A stretch of DNA of 64,000 bases from Ectocarpus siliculosus (GCA_000310025.1 FN649751.1:2331402-2395401), one strand, 5' to 3'; positions 23,601-37,019 are shown, counted from the first letter of the stretch. The notes: generated from the sequence alone by a model not told the origin. Translations and numbers: made by a program.

Positions 23601-26600
23601 GCCCTCGGTGCTCAAGAACGACGTCTGGGCTTCGGACGACGAGGGGAGCACGTGGTTCCTGGTGAACCCGGGGTGCCAGGCCCCGCAGGCGGAGGACGTC
23701 CTGGACGGGAACGAGGCCCAGGGCAAGGCCGGCGTGCTCGCCAACGAGTGCTCCGCTGACGACGACTGCTACGGCGTCGGGGTGTGCGTGGACACCCGCG
23801 GGGACGGCAGGCACGCCACGTGCGTGTGCCCGATGTGGTCACCCCGGGAGCTCCACGCCGCGGCCGTCCACGACGGGAGCGTGTACGTAGTCGGCGGCTT
23901 CGTCAGCGTCCGGAGGTCCAGCTGCGGAGACTACGCCTGCGGCGACGTCGACGCGGGGGCGTACCGGGGCTACAAGTCGGACGTCTGGCGCAGCTCCGAC
24001 GGGGTGGCCTGGGACGCGGTGACCCTCGAGGCCGGCTGGCGGGGGCGGGGCGACCACGGGCTGTTCGTCTACTCGGACAGGATGTACGTCGTGGGAGGGG
24101 CCGCGGACGGGGGGGACGGCCGGGTGAGCTTCATGAACGACGTGTGGTACGCTGATCTCCCCGAGAGGTGAGCAGGACGCGGGGGGGGGGGGCGTATCTT
24201 TCAACGCGAGTCTCCCTTTCAACGGGTAGCGGGAAACAAGGCGGTCTAGCGTGCAGATAGCTCACAGAACGGTTTGCACTCTCTACCTGGTTCATCCCAT
24301 CCGTAGCCCCGAAACGAACTCGACTCACGGTGTGAAGAAGATTGCAAGGTATCCGCATCCTGATCTCTGGCAATACCTACACTAGAACGCGTGTTTCAAG
24401 AGCAACCAACGATCACCGCACAACGATTGAGCTCCCGATGACTGTAACAACGGCGGCGGCGGCGGAATACTGGCAGCGGGAGTGGCGGCACGGACATGTC
24501 GTCCTGGAACACGAGCGCCGCCTCTTCGGCGGCCTGGTCGGGACGCGCCGGGCACCAGGTCGTGTTGGAGGTACCGGCGGCCATCAACGCCTTCTCGCCG
24601 CGGGTGTACGTTATCGGGGGCCACAACCACGCAGGAATCCTCAAGGATACCTGGTACGTTCCATCACCGTGCAGTGGCAGGTGGTCCCTGGGGTTGGTGG
24701 GAAGGAGCGGGGGGGAGAGAGAGAGATAGAAGGTCACTATGGGCCTGGAGACAGGCCAAAGCTTGTTGATTAGCGGGCTGGGGCTGGCGTAGAGAGTCTC
24801 GATCGCTAACGCGATCACCAAATGCCCGGCACCAAGCCCAAGCACGATCATCGTGCCCGTGCTGCTGCAGGGTGGGGGTAAAAACACGCGGTGCGCGCGT
24901 CAAAACACAAGCTGTGCTTTCTTGTCTGTTGCGTTTCAAGTGTAGCCCATATCCTACCCCGTTACCTCCAACACAACCATCAGCTATTTTTACCGTCTTG
25001 TCTACTGCTTCGTTCCCCGCTGTGTGCCGTACTCCACGGCTCCCTTTCTCCTGCCACTAACGACAACACCAAACCACCACAACCGTACCAACAACAACCG
25101 TCACAGGAGCTGGGACGTGAGCGAGGAGACTTCGGCCGGAGCGGCGTGGGCCAAGGACTACTCCGCGGAGCAGCCGTACCGCACGGCGACGGCCACCACC
25201 ACGGGCTTCGTCCCGGGCCCGCCGCCACAGATGTTCTACGTCGACGGAGACAGCCACGTCGACCTGCTGAGGAAGGCCTTCCTGCCTACCTGGGCGCCGT
25301 TCGAGCTGGGATCGGTGGAAGCGGACCTACGGCCGCTCGTTACGGACGAGGAGGCCCTGATGCTCGTGGAGGCCGGGGTGAACACCATCTCGGAGCTCGT
25401 GGCCGCCGACAAATACACGATTCTCAAGCTCCGGGGTTATGATGTGCCGCAGGTAAACGTGCGAGTTAAAGCTGTGAGAGCGTCGGGGAACAGAGGGGGG
25501 GGGGTACCCGGTTGCTTGCCTCGGCCGTTTGGCACGCGCGCTTTTTCGACTAGGACGAATGTTCGTGGTCCACATTGAGACCGGTTTGCCAACGAGCTCA
25601 TGTCCTCTACAAATCAACCAGGTTTGGGGTATTGAAACATTAGCAAATCAACCATAGTTTATCTATAGCATTATTTTTGTCATTGGTCATCACCAATGGT
25701 ATCGGTCTTCCAAGTCGAGACGAGGTGACCAAACGGCGTAGCAGTCTCACGTTCTTCTGACAACGCTCGTGTACTTCCCGAGGGCACCTCTTTCTGTCCC
25801 TGTACAGAGTCCACAACCTACTCTCCATTTGCCCTTGCCATTTGGATATTGCGAAGACCTTCCGCCGTAGTGCTGGGTTTTACTGGTGTACTCCTTCGTC
25901 CTTTGCGGCAAGTTCAATTTCCCTTCTAGAAGGGGGGGGGGTTGACAAACGGTTCAGTGCGCGTAGGGTGAGAGGGGCGGGGGTCATGGTAATGATGACG
26001 GCTGATCTACTTGCCCTCCCTCTGGCCGTTCCCCGTCCCTCGTTCGCCATCGCGCGTAATGTCCCATGATATACACAAAATTTTGCATGTGGACGGCAGG
26101 TCCCTCTCGAGGACATGGTAATGATGACGGCTCATCCACCGCCCTCCCTCTGGCCGTCCCCCGTTCCTCGTTCGCCATCGCGCACAATCTCCCATGATCA
26201 GGTTCCTCTAGAGGACCGACTCTCAGTCCTTCACATCTGTGATCTGCGTAGTCTGGCCGTGTATCTGGTGGAGAAGTGTACTGTGGACCCAGACGCTGAT
26301 AAGTACAACGGAGAGGATGGCCAACCGTGGAATGTCGAGCCCGTGTTTTCGGTAAGCTTTACCGAGTTACACCACACGCTTGAAGTGGGACTTCACAGCA
26401 ACACGCACGCTACTTGTACTCGGCAATGTTTCTTCATGATAGGAAATTCGTCGGTCGTTCGTGTGGACCAAACCGCCGAAACAAGCATTTGTATACGCTC
26501 GTGTACGTCATGTTTTACAATACCATGGTCGTAAACAGCGCTCAACGTTGATTTCTGCAGTACCCATACCTAAGCAGCCAAGCCTTCGAAAATAGAGCGG

Positions 26601-29600
26601 ACGACCTCGTAGCCTCCCCGTGGCTGCTGTAGGCTCACGTTGGTACAGCGACCATAGGCTCGAGACGTGATTTCCCCTGGTTGCAAGGTGCCCGTGCAAC
26701 AATGTAAGCTTGAGTGTTCCGTATTGGTACTCTCCGAAATGACCAAGATTCTCCGCAATATCTTCCTGCCTCTGCCTCGCTCGCCCTCACTCTTCCCCCC
26801 TCCCCTCCCGCTCGCGCCGGTATATTGACATGTATGTCTGTTTGTCTTTTCAGGGAGGAAAACCAATCACACAAAACGCCCAGTGGTACGGGGTCGACTA
26901 CACAGTCGCCGAAGCGGAAGAGGACGAAGAGAGTGACTTGACCGAGCTGATAGAGACCTGGGACGGCTGCGCGTACGTGGAGGCGCTCGGGGAGTCTCCC
27001 AACGTGCCGGGCATAGGGGAAGTCTCTCAGGTAACGGCCCTGCCTTGATGCCTTTTGGAAAGAGAGGTGGCGATTGGTTGGGTGCAAGGTTGCTGAAGCG
27101 CCCGGAGAGTCAGTCGTCGGTCGTGTGCCGCGCACGCGGGGAAGGTGTCCGATACGAACGTACGCATGGATCTGTTCGCTATTTTCGTCAAGTTTGGGGT
27201 GAAGTTGTCTAAAGCGACTCGGCGTGTGGTTTGATGAGTGGTGTGAGAATGGTGCGTTTGTTGGCGATGCACTGCGATAGGGTTGTGTGTTGTAACAGGG
27301 AAGCAGGAATAAACGTTGATTTGTGCCGTACGGTACGATGTTGTGCGAGACGTGAGGTGGAAAATGTTACCAAGACCCTGCTGTGGGATACAATCCGACG
27401 CAATCTGATGATGCGACAAAAGGGAAAACGCCCAGCGACAAGCAACCACCCTTCAGCAGATCCCAACGCTCTCACTTCCCCTGCAGTACTGAACCAACAC
27501 CAACATCACACCCCTAACGGCGCGAGCAGGTGGAGACCACGACGGACATGTCCCAGGCGCTAGGAGGGCTCCGCTGCAAGATCAACCCCGGTCCCCGGAC
27601 CCACGCGGCGTCGGTGTACTTCAAGCAGAAACTGGTTCTTCTCGGGGGTAGGTCGGGCGAAGACGAGCTCAAGAACGACGCCTGGTACCGCGACGACCGC
27701 ACCCCGACGGCGTTCGTCGCGAGCGGGCCCTCCAGCTACACGTCGGGAAGGTCAGCCGGTAGACACGACCCCGCCCCCGATTTCCATCTTGGGGGCCCCA
27801 CAATTAAGAGACAGAGATATGATAGGGGTGCCCCTTGATTCCCTTGTTGCCCCCCTGCCCTCGAATGAGACATACACATGATAAGGGGTGTTATTCCGAA
27901 CAGGTTGTGTAGGTGGGAAATGACCACGCGGACCTTGCACTCACTGTGCGGTACCGTTGTTGTGCGCGTAGACGCGTGCGCGTACACCCTGTCCGCGTGT
28001 CTGCCCGAGCAGCTGATTCCTCTCTAAAACACCCCGGCGCACACACGCACACGTCACACCAACCACCCGACACCGTATAAACAGCGACTTCGACTTCACG
28101 TGTGACGAAGAGGTTTGCTACTACGAGGTTCGGGTGTTCGACGGGGACGAGAGCTTAGAGGTGAGACTGGGGGAAGCACGCAGACACAAACATGAAACGG
28201 TGTTGTTCAAGTTCTTGTTCATTCCCACGGGGGTTCAGTCGTTCAGCGCTCCCACCCCTCCCTCACCCACCCCGGAGCCTTCTCGTTTCGGCGGCTCTGT
28301 AAGCCCTTGTGCGAGTGCAATGGGAGCGAGGATCCTCTGCCTACCGAACATGTCTGTTTCCCTGGACTTAAATTTGATGTGTGTGTTCGCCCTGCCTCGA
28401 AACAATTGGCCATACAAATCGGAAAAGGGGGCAGGAGCACCACCCTCACTATTCATCACGGGCTAAGTCGGGCTCGCGTCTGCTAAACACAACCCGCGTA
28501 GTCTCACTCGTCGCCAAAGTTTTCTTCTACATGCACCACGTCTATATCATTTCATGAACGGCGTATCTGCTCGAGCGCCCTTCTTGTTGGTCATCTCTCT
28601 CCTTCAAACACGCCTCTCTGATTGTCACCTCTCCCCCCCGTTCAACAGCAAGCAAGCCCGAACCTCCTCCCCACCTATCGCCCCCGCGCCATCTCCTCGT
28701 GCCCTCACTGTAGGTGGTAGCGTGGACAGATCGCGTGGAATCGGCGGACGTCTCCTTCCTAAACCGGTGGAGGGGGGGTCCGGGCACGGGGGAGTACATC
28801 CTGTACGTCAGGGCCGTCGATGCCGCGGGGAATGCTGATTTCAGTTACCGTGAAACACTCAATATGTGAGGGAGGAGAATCAAGAGAGACAGAAGAGACA
28901 GAGATGAAAGGGAAGGGTAGTACTCGAAGTCGAGAGAGGGAAATCCTTTTTAGGTGTTGTTGATGTTGTAGCAGGTGTCTACATGCCGTGGTGAACGAGG
29001 GGGCTTGGAGTTGTCGTGAAGTGAAGAAGAAGAGGAGGAAACGTCCGACGGAACAAACATCGGCAACGCCAAGAAGCGCACGTTGGATTTCATACTTTGG
29101 AGGACGAATCAACAACGGCGCCCGGATACATCCATGTTCCCGCATGACACTCTATATATCAGCCAAATCCTTATCTTCCGTTCGAAATGGATGGATAAAC
29201 CGCCGCTTCCCTACCCGCTATGCCATTACGACGGCTGCCGCCACCCGCCACCACAACCGCCACCCTCCCTGGCAAAACACGCCGTTCGAACGAAAAGGCA
29301 CACTTGGACGTACGTGTCTCCCCTGCCGTGGAGGATCATCGTGCCCGTCTTCTTCAGCGGCGTGTTCTTGATACTCTTCCTCTACGTCGAGTACCGCAGA
29401 AGGAAGAAGAAGAGGGCCATGGAGAGGTGCGTCCATCTCCCTGCCCCCCCCCTCCCTGCCCCCTCGCCCCCCACTGTCTTTCTCTTCCTTTCAGGAACAC
29501 GTATCGAAACGTTCACAACAAGCAGTTGCTGCACGCATATATGCGATGGACATCGCTTCACTCTTCGACCGTGTGGTAAATCCCGAAGCCAATCCCTTTT

Positions 29601-32600
29601 CGTCTGGAATCCTCGGCGAAACAACTGATCTCGTATCGTGGCCGTGGAAGGTGGCAGGTATTATAGTACCAGAACGGACCCTGTTGTCCCCGCCCCCGGC
29701 CTTTCAAACGTCAAGCACGAAAACTCTGCTTGAAAGTGATGGTACGATGACTGAGATGACACGTTTATTTTGTTCATAGCCGTGTTCCGAATTTTTTTCG
29801 TTGGATGGTGTCGTAGAATACTACCCCCGCGTTCGCCCTGTTCATTTTCACGAAATGGTCATGAATTACGATAAGTCCTTCATTGTAATTTTTTCTGCGA
29901 TAGCCTGTCGCACGGTCAATCGATTTCTCACCGACTGTCTAGTGAGGGAAGAAGGAGAGATACCCCCCCCCCCCGCCCGGTGTTTGCCATCGGGGTTGGG
30001 TTTTCATCGCTTGGCAACGACGTTGTAGAACAAACCGAACACTTCGTGAGCTCGGCAACCAGGTTACCGTTTTTTTGCCTTTGTTTTATTTTGTTTTTTG
30101 CGGTAATCATGAATGGTGGTCGAGTAGATTATGTTGTGCGGGGTCGAGAACCCTCACTCCGCGCAAAGGGGATGATCGCACCACATTGTGCTAAATTGGA
30201 CAAGCACCCTCGAGGCAGTCACACAGTGCTTATAACTGTCTCTGCAAGTGAAAGCACCAGAAAATAAATTAAGTCATACGCAGCTGTCATCCGTACGCAA
30301 GGAAGCAAGCACAATATGCCGAACACCCTTAGCAGGATGCAGCGCACCGTTCATGCGACTCGCCGAATACCTCACGGGGCTTCGCGCTTAGTGATGTGAG
30401 AGCCTGGTCCGGTGAGAACCCGGCGTGCTCCGTCCCGGCTTTGTAGGGATGCGAGGTCAATGGTCTAACGACTACGGTATGCACGACTATGAGTACCCCC
30501 CCCCCCCCCCCCCCCCCCCCCCCCNNNNNNNNNNNNNNNNNNNNNNNNNNNNNNNNNNNNNNNNNNNNNNNNNNNNNNNNNNNNNNNNNNNNNNNNNNNN
30601 NNNNNNNNNNNNNNNNNNNNNNNNCCCCCCCCCCCCCCCCCCCCCGCCCTACCTCTTTCCACCCTTTCTATCCACAACTCTCTCCCCTTTACAACTCTGC
30701 ACGGCCTATCTTCGTCATTCTCCTCGGTGTTTTCCTCGTACCACTCGAGGCAGATACGCGATGAAGCGAATGCGGCGCAAGTTCAAGCAGCAGCAGAAGA
30801 AGCAGGTGAGCGAGCGCCTCGAGAACCCGCACGTTCACTAAAAAAGCTTCGTATCCAAGCGGGTGAACAATGGAAAGCCACTCGCACAAAAGAGGTTGTT
30901 CATGTTTGTTTCCGTTCGCGATCTAATCAAAGCGGGAGGAGGTAGCGAGTCGTTGCCTGATCGGTGTGTGCATACAAGGTTTTGCACATCCATTGAGCAC
31001 ACGGTTCCTAAGAAGTTGACATACGACCTGGTTGTCTTCTACTACGCTGCAAACGTCATGATCTTGTCGATGTCCTACCCCCCCCCCAGCCCGCACAACG
31101 GTACTTTGCACACTCCACAAACTGACTCATAACTTCTTCCATTCTTTCGCCATCCACCAAGTTCCCTCTCCCCCCTCTCCGTGCAGGCGAAGGACGTAAA
31201 CTGGCGAGATATGTACGACGACAAGAAGGGGGGCAAGAAGGACAAGAGCAAGAAGATGAAGAAGAAGAAGAAGAAGGCGTCGTCTTCGAAAAACGACGAG
31301 AAGAAGAAAAAGAGGAAGAAGACGGGCAGGAAAGACAAGAAGCGTTCGTCTTCCTCGAAGAAGAAAAAGAGGAAGAAGGTGTGATTCAAAGAGAGAGTTG
31401 TTTTGTTGCTGTCTGGTTTAGGCTGCAATGTGTCATCGAGTGGTGCTCACTACATCCCGTTTCTTCCGCGCTGTTGGGCTTGTTTTGCCTCTGTTTTTGT
31501 CTCGACCTTGAAAACGTTCGGATAACGCTGTTGAGAGAGGATGTCACAGGTAGGTGAAGAGAACATCTCAGTACCTCGACATAACCGCTTTTGATCCTTG
31601 GTGCGAGTCGCCCCCCCACCCATCCCCTTGTCTTTCAGCACATCAGCATTGCATTAGCCCCGAGATAGGCAAGCACTCAGGACGACGACACAGCCATGGT
31701 TTCTGCTCCCTACCTACACGCCCGGTGTCCGATGGGTGAAGAGGAAGGGCGCTAAAATGCAAATGTAGTCAACGGCACGTAATAAATGGCTGCACCCTCG
31801 CCTTGCGTCCGCTCCTGCCCCTGCCCCTGCCCCTACCCCTGCTCCCTCTCACATTCGCAACCAATAAATGGTCTGAAGTCGCGGTCTGGGTCAAAGAAGT
31901 CTAAGCGTGGGAAGGGAGACCGCCGCAGCAAGAGCAGGGAGAGACGGCGGAGGAGAAGAAAAAAGGTACCATGCAGAGTAGATCGGGCAGAAAGGTTGTG
32001 AGGAGGCCGGCAATGAACGAAAAAACGTGGCGCACTGAGAAAAGTACTACAGGCGTCTTGACGCTGACGCTTGGAACGCCAAACTCAGGCGGTGCGACCG
32101 ATATTGACGGAGATTGGTGGAAGAGTAACTTCAAGTATGAAACGCGCTACGACTTAAAGAAACCGCACAAAACCTTCCCAGAACATCGTCTAGCAGTTTT
32201 TGCTTTCTTGTTGGAGATCCGACAAGAGTAAGCGATCTCAGAACCCCAACGCACTTTCGTCAGGCACATGTGTTGCTCTTCATCCGCGTCACATTCGTTG
32301 CAAGTCTCAGTCTGTATGCCTATGAGTTGACACTATCAGCAACTGAGTGCGAGATCAACTTCCGTCCTGAAAACTTGTTTCCAAAACCAGAAAGTGGAGA
32401 CCAGAGACACGTACTTAGGTCCGGGCAAAGCGTCCACACGCAGCCTTTTCCAAAAGCAAAAGTAAAAGAGAAAACCGCGCACGGCAATCAGGAAACAAGC
32501 AACAATGACGGCAACGACGACGACGACGACGACGACGATAACGACAGCACGAAACAGCAACACCAACAAACCGAAAGTATACCAACAATGCACGCACCTT

Positions 32601-33327
32601 GCGGTCTCAATCGTGCTATAGATAGATGCGTTCTCGAAGGCACGTAACCGACGAGGACGTGCACAGAGCAAACAACAAACAAACGACGGCGTTTACGACA
32701 GGACAAGAAGAAGAAGAGAAAGAAGAAAAAGAAGAAGTCGGGGTCAAAGTCGCGGACGGACAAGCGGAAGCGAGCGAGGGAAAAGAGACGAAGCAAGAGC
32801 CGCAGTCGGCACAAGAGGTCGAAGAAATCCTCGTCGTCGAAGTCGAAAAAGAAGAAGTCGTCCTCTTCCTCTAGAAAGCCCAAGAAAGACAAAGGAGAGC
32901 GTGGAGGAGAAGTCCGGGAAAAAAAGTCAAAGAAGAAGACGGTAGGTGAAGCAGCAGCAGCTGTTGTTGTTTATGTTGTATGGTTCCAGATGGTTTTGTA
33001 AATGTCAATTGGTCTCTTGTCTTCCTTGCCGAAGAACTGCTGTACTCAAACAATCAGGTGGCATATAAATCTGCTTGGACGTTCAAAGCACACTGACTGA
33101 CTGTTTGGATGCAACGAACTGTGTCGCGTAGGCTCCTGTCCATCAAATCTGGCGAACGTTGGCATCATGACTGCACCATGAATATACGTCGGTTTTGGCG
33201 AATGAAACGTTAGTTATCGTTCGATGGTTAACAGGGGGTGACGAAGGCAGGACCCGACAAGAAGAAGAGAGAGAAGGCGAAGAAGAGCTCCTCCAGCAAG
33301 TCGCCGTCGTCCAAGAAGCAGAAATAG
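20667..33327 (+). CDS. Single-pass membrane kelch-repeat protein with EGF-like insert, Ig-like stalk and polybasic cytoplasmic tail
   Basis: Seventeen exons joined in phase: 20667-20801, 21373-21483, 22245-22493, 23356-24167, 24477-24653, 25107-25452, 26202-26351, 26854-27030, 27530-27750, 28085-28160, 28714-28865, 29298-29426, 30754-30805, 31187-31378, 31879-31965, 32702-32941, 33235-33327; about 1132 residues. A signal peptide (core LLFVLLLVQW) is followed by kelch blades marked LYVMGG, VLVLGG, VYVVGG, MYVVGG, VYVIGG and LVLLGG. Inserted among them are an EGF-like Cys cluster (CSADDDCYG...CVCP) and a segment resembling helix-hairpin-helix (ELVAADKYTILKLRGY). After the blades comes a cell-surface Ig-like module (FTCDEEVCYYE, YVRAVDAAGNAD). 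One membrane helix (IIVPVFFSGVFLILFLYV, ~882-899) precedes a ~230-residue tail that is mostly Lys, Arg and Ser. No kinase or other catalytic domain is seen. The exact family is unknown; probably a surface adhesion or sensing protein. The exon 1 donor is the least certain junction. Confidence 0.82.
25985..26216 (+). repeat. Tandem duplication covering an intron end and its 3' splice site
   Basis: Copy 1 (25985-26070 plus 26097-26114) and copy 2 (26114-26198 plus 26199-26216) share an ~86-base block, then CAGGT(C/T)CCTCT(C/A)GAGGAC. In copy 2 the CAG is the acceptor of the kelch-gene exon at 26202. Copy 1 has 26 extra bases between the two parts. The upstream CAG (to 26099) is therefore a second potential acceptor. 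Confidence 0.85.
30268..30497 (-). repeat. Dispersed repeat, copy B (inverted partner at 4893-5142)
   Basis: Reverse complement of the element at 4893-5142, lying in the kelch-gene intron 29427-30753. Its 5' boundary (GTACTCATAGTCGTGCAT on the minus strand) abuts the C homopolymer and N gap, as copy A abuts a G run. It is antisense to its host gene, as is copy A. Confidence 0.9.
30525..30624. other. Assembly gap (100 N) flanked by C runs
   Basis: Exactly 100 N between two C homopolymers (about 28 and 21 C). It lies inside an intron of the kelch gene, between the membrane-helix exon and the first tail exon, so the coding model is not affected. Confidence 0.97.
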
Positions 33328-36300
33328 TGTTCTAGTTAGTGGCAGGAGATGGTGCACTGGGCGTTATTATTACCCTCACTTTACCTGTTACGTCTCCGTA
33401 GCGGTTGCTCATACACCCAAGAAACGGCGAGAAGCAAAAATCGACACCGTAAGTACTCGTCGACGGTGATTGTACTACTACTGTTATGCCCAACCACAGC
33501 CTTGTTCGTAAAGACCGTAGAGAACTGGTGCCCCACACTAACACTCTGATTCATTCGTAAATGGTTGGGTGGAAGGTTTCTTCCTGCGCGCACTTCGAAG
33601 CAAAAACGTTTTTTTTTGTGTGGAAGGAGGGAATCGTCCTTGACAGGCGATGGGGAGATTGTACCCACCATGAAGGGGATCTCCACATTTTTGCTTGCGC
33701 GTGGGTTCGCTACGTCCGCCACTCCTAGAAGTTCCACACGTCTAAAAACTGTTATTGGTCCCCCGATTTTTTTTAGCATTTTTGGAAGTATGGCTGGTGG
33801 CGAGGTTTGAGCCCGAGTTGGTTTCCTCGTCCACCAAAATCAAACGTCGATCGTCGACGCCAACGTGAAAAGAGGGATCCTCGACAGCGGTAGGCTCAAC
33901 CACCCACTTCTCCTACAGTAATTAATTCGAGAAGAACTGTGTCCATCGCGTGGAGCATTTTTTTTTCTTCCCATGCGGCTGTGGTGCTCAAGTTTGCTTG
34001 CATTACATGTTTTACGTATCCACGCTGTACATGGGTCGATGGCGGCGCGGCAAGCTCCGTAACAAACAGCGGTACTTCTCGCGCGATGTATTTGCCGACG
34101 AGGGTGCGTGTGTGTGTGGAGAGGAGAGGGGGGCACGAGGTGTGATTCCCTCACCAAACTTCCCAAAGGCAAGGAAGGTTGGAACATCAATCCACAGACG
34201 AATAATCGCGATTCAGCATGATGATTTTGTCAGTGTTCAGAAACCCATCCGTCCCCATGTAGCCGTGCCTCGCCGGTGGTCCGTTCTCCACGAGGACAGC
34301 CGATTGACTACGCCAACAGTCACGCCATCCGTTCTGGGGCCTCTAAAAGACGGATTGGAAGATTCAATCAATCGCAAGATAATCTGAGTTGTTGGACGAC
34401 AAAAAATCGAACTAACCACACACCCTTTCCAAAACCACACACCAGTACTAAATAAAATACTGCGACGAAGCATACAGACCCTCCTGTACCCGAGACCCAC
34501 CCCAACGGACGAACGGAGAAAAATTGGTACTTCATCTCAACGCCGAAAGACAAGAGTGGTGGCAAAACTCGCCCAAAACGACCACTGGAGCGGCACGATC
34601 AGGGCACGACGGCGGGCGGCAACAACAGCATCAACAACACGTTCACCAAACAACAAACGAACAAACGCGCGTAAAACACTCAACACTTTTGAGATGAAAA
34701 TATTGTTCGCTCGAAAGAGACGACTGGCCAAATCTGTCCCGACTCCACGCGCGGACAGAAGGTAAGCTTTTCCTCGCCCCAGTGGACCAGGGTGGGCGTC
34801 GCAAACGGCGACAAATACAGATCAATCGTCGTGCAGCTTTACCTCCCAACGGCATTGTTTCGCAAATACACAAACAGCCACGCGCTGAAATTAATGTTTC
34901 CTTGTTTGACTCTGTAACGTAAACATACAGCAAAAATTCCTTCTCGATCGCATGATACTGCACGTTGCTTACAAGAGGTCAAGCAACACGACACAAACGA
35001 AAACGACACAGCAGTCCGAAGGCTCAGATCGGAAGGAATGCTCTAGTACTGCGATACACACAGTGTCGAGGGGTGCCGTGTCTCGCGTGCGCGCGAGGGG
35101 GGGGCGGGGGGGGTCCGAAAAAAAAAAAAAATGCTACGCACACAAAGAAGTTACAGGACGCAAAGCATACCTACTGTCAACGCGTTCGCTAATTTAAAAA
35201 AAGGCATGTACACTTCAACTTTAACTTGCGGGAAATCAAGGGCCCGCCAGAGACGCAAGGGGATGTATACATATAATCTTTAAAACCGTAGCGTAATGTG
35301 TCTCTACACATGAACACAAGCCACGGCAAACCGTCGCCCGAATGGGGCTCTCATTCAACGACGACAATGGACACAAACCGCAACACTGTCAGTTAATCGA
35401 AATAGTGGGGTGGAGAAAATAAAAGAAAAAAAGACAGAAAGAAAACGAACATCACTATCCTACAGTACAGCTGAGGCTCCCCGCAACAACAACTACAACA
35501 ACAACTACAACAACAAGAGTTCGACTTCGTCGGCGCTTGGGTGTTTGCGCGTCCGAATCCACATCTCGCCTCGGCGCCGCGTTTACGTATGTAGAAAGTA
35601 TGCCCTCCTTCTACAGCACGGCCGCCGATGAAGAGCGGAACGCAGAATAACGACAACAACAATCACAACGACAACGATTAAACAACATACCCAAAAAAGA
35701 GAACCATGATCATTAACATTGCTGTTGGAGTGTGGAGCCATCTCGGTCGTAGGTAACTTCTCTTCTGCGCGCCCCCTTTCCTATATCGGCGGCCGGCCTC
35801 GTTTTCTGCAGCTCCCTTTCTGTTGATATCGGATCCCTCGACAAAAAAAATCGCAACGAAAAACAACGGCCCCCCCTGAGTGTCACCGTTGTCGGTGTGG
35901 GACCATAAAAAAGCCCACTGACGTTTGTAACAACAACACAACACACAATCTGCATCACGCCCTATGTTCGCTCTCTTCTCATCTCCTCCCTCTTCGCATC
36001 ACCTGTAATGCAGTCTACTGCCGCGTCTCGATTCTCCTACGACCGGAAAAACACCGCGCGCACGGACGGAGCGCTCGGCACACCCCGCTCAGCTTTGCAA
36101 CCATGTCTACACAAAAACACCCCCCGCCTTGCGTGCGCAAGGGAACGACCGACACTAAAAAAAAAAAAAAAAAAAAAAAAAACAGCTCTCTAGAATCAAG
36201 CACACCGATACATCTCTGGTGGCGTCACAGCAGCGATCATTCACATCTCCAGAACCGTGGGAAAACAAGGAGACTTCACTCGCCGGTCGCAGAACGTCTG

Positions 36301-37019
36301 CTGCTGTAACCTGTTGGTCCGGTACCTAAACAACCCGGTCAAGGGAAGTAACGATCGGCCGACCTCGCTGGCCACGGCCGGCTAGCCCCCAAAAGCCAAA
36401 GGCGCTCCTTGGGCCACCCGTTGACTCACATACATATGTAGCTTGCCGCCAGCTGCTACAAAGGCTTCACCACGATCTCGTCGCACACAGGAACGGGACG
36501 GGGGCAGACGGGTCTCAAAACCTTACCGAACCAAGGAAAGAGGGGAGGAAGGGACACAGGACGCGCGCCATCAAGAGCCAGATTCTAGGAAGGAAATCCC
36601 ACCAAAAAACGAGCCCTTGCCGACAGCTAGCTTTCTAGGGACACAAGAGAGAGCTCACGACAAAACGACCACATCGAACGCACAACGACGGCAGTGGAGA
36701 GGGCTCTAAAAACCACCTACCGGGTACACGGGGACACTCGTCCTGACACCGCCGCCGGGGAGCAACAATCAAGACACCCACCCACCCAGCAGCTGGACAG
36801 TTCAGCTGAATCACCATTTTCGAAGGAAAAAACATACAGCCGAATAAATGCCACTTGTACTTCACCCAGCACCGGCCGTTTACGCGTCTCTTCTTTAACA
36901 CCCAGCCACACACGGGTTCAGACGCCATCCGTCGATCTGTTTTTCATGTTCGCCCCCGCCCCCCGCCCCCCGCCCCCCCTCCAGCTTCCGCCGGCATCAC
37001 CCCGACACACCAACAACAA
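33328..37019. other. Convergent 3' region between the kelch gene and PAN3
   Basis: About 3.7 kb between two convergent stops. It contains A runs (35119-35131 and 26 A at 36157-36182), a G/A homopolymer patch near 35098-35131, and a (CAACAACTA)n-like tract at about 35484-35516. No protein domain, structured RNA or transposon was recognised. Confidence 0.5.
36157..36182 (+). repeat. Poly-A tract
   Basis: An uninterrupted run of about 26 A in intergenic sequence. No upstream coding remnant was found that would make it a processed pseudogene. Confidence 0.9.

Noticed and set aside
31181-31384. Lys-rich frame at 31.2 kb as a stand-alone histone-like or ribosomal gene
   Set aside because: It has an in-phase acceptor and donor, and further Lys-rich exons continue the same frame downstream of the membrane-helix exon, so it is treated as part of the kelch gene tail.
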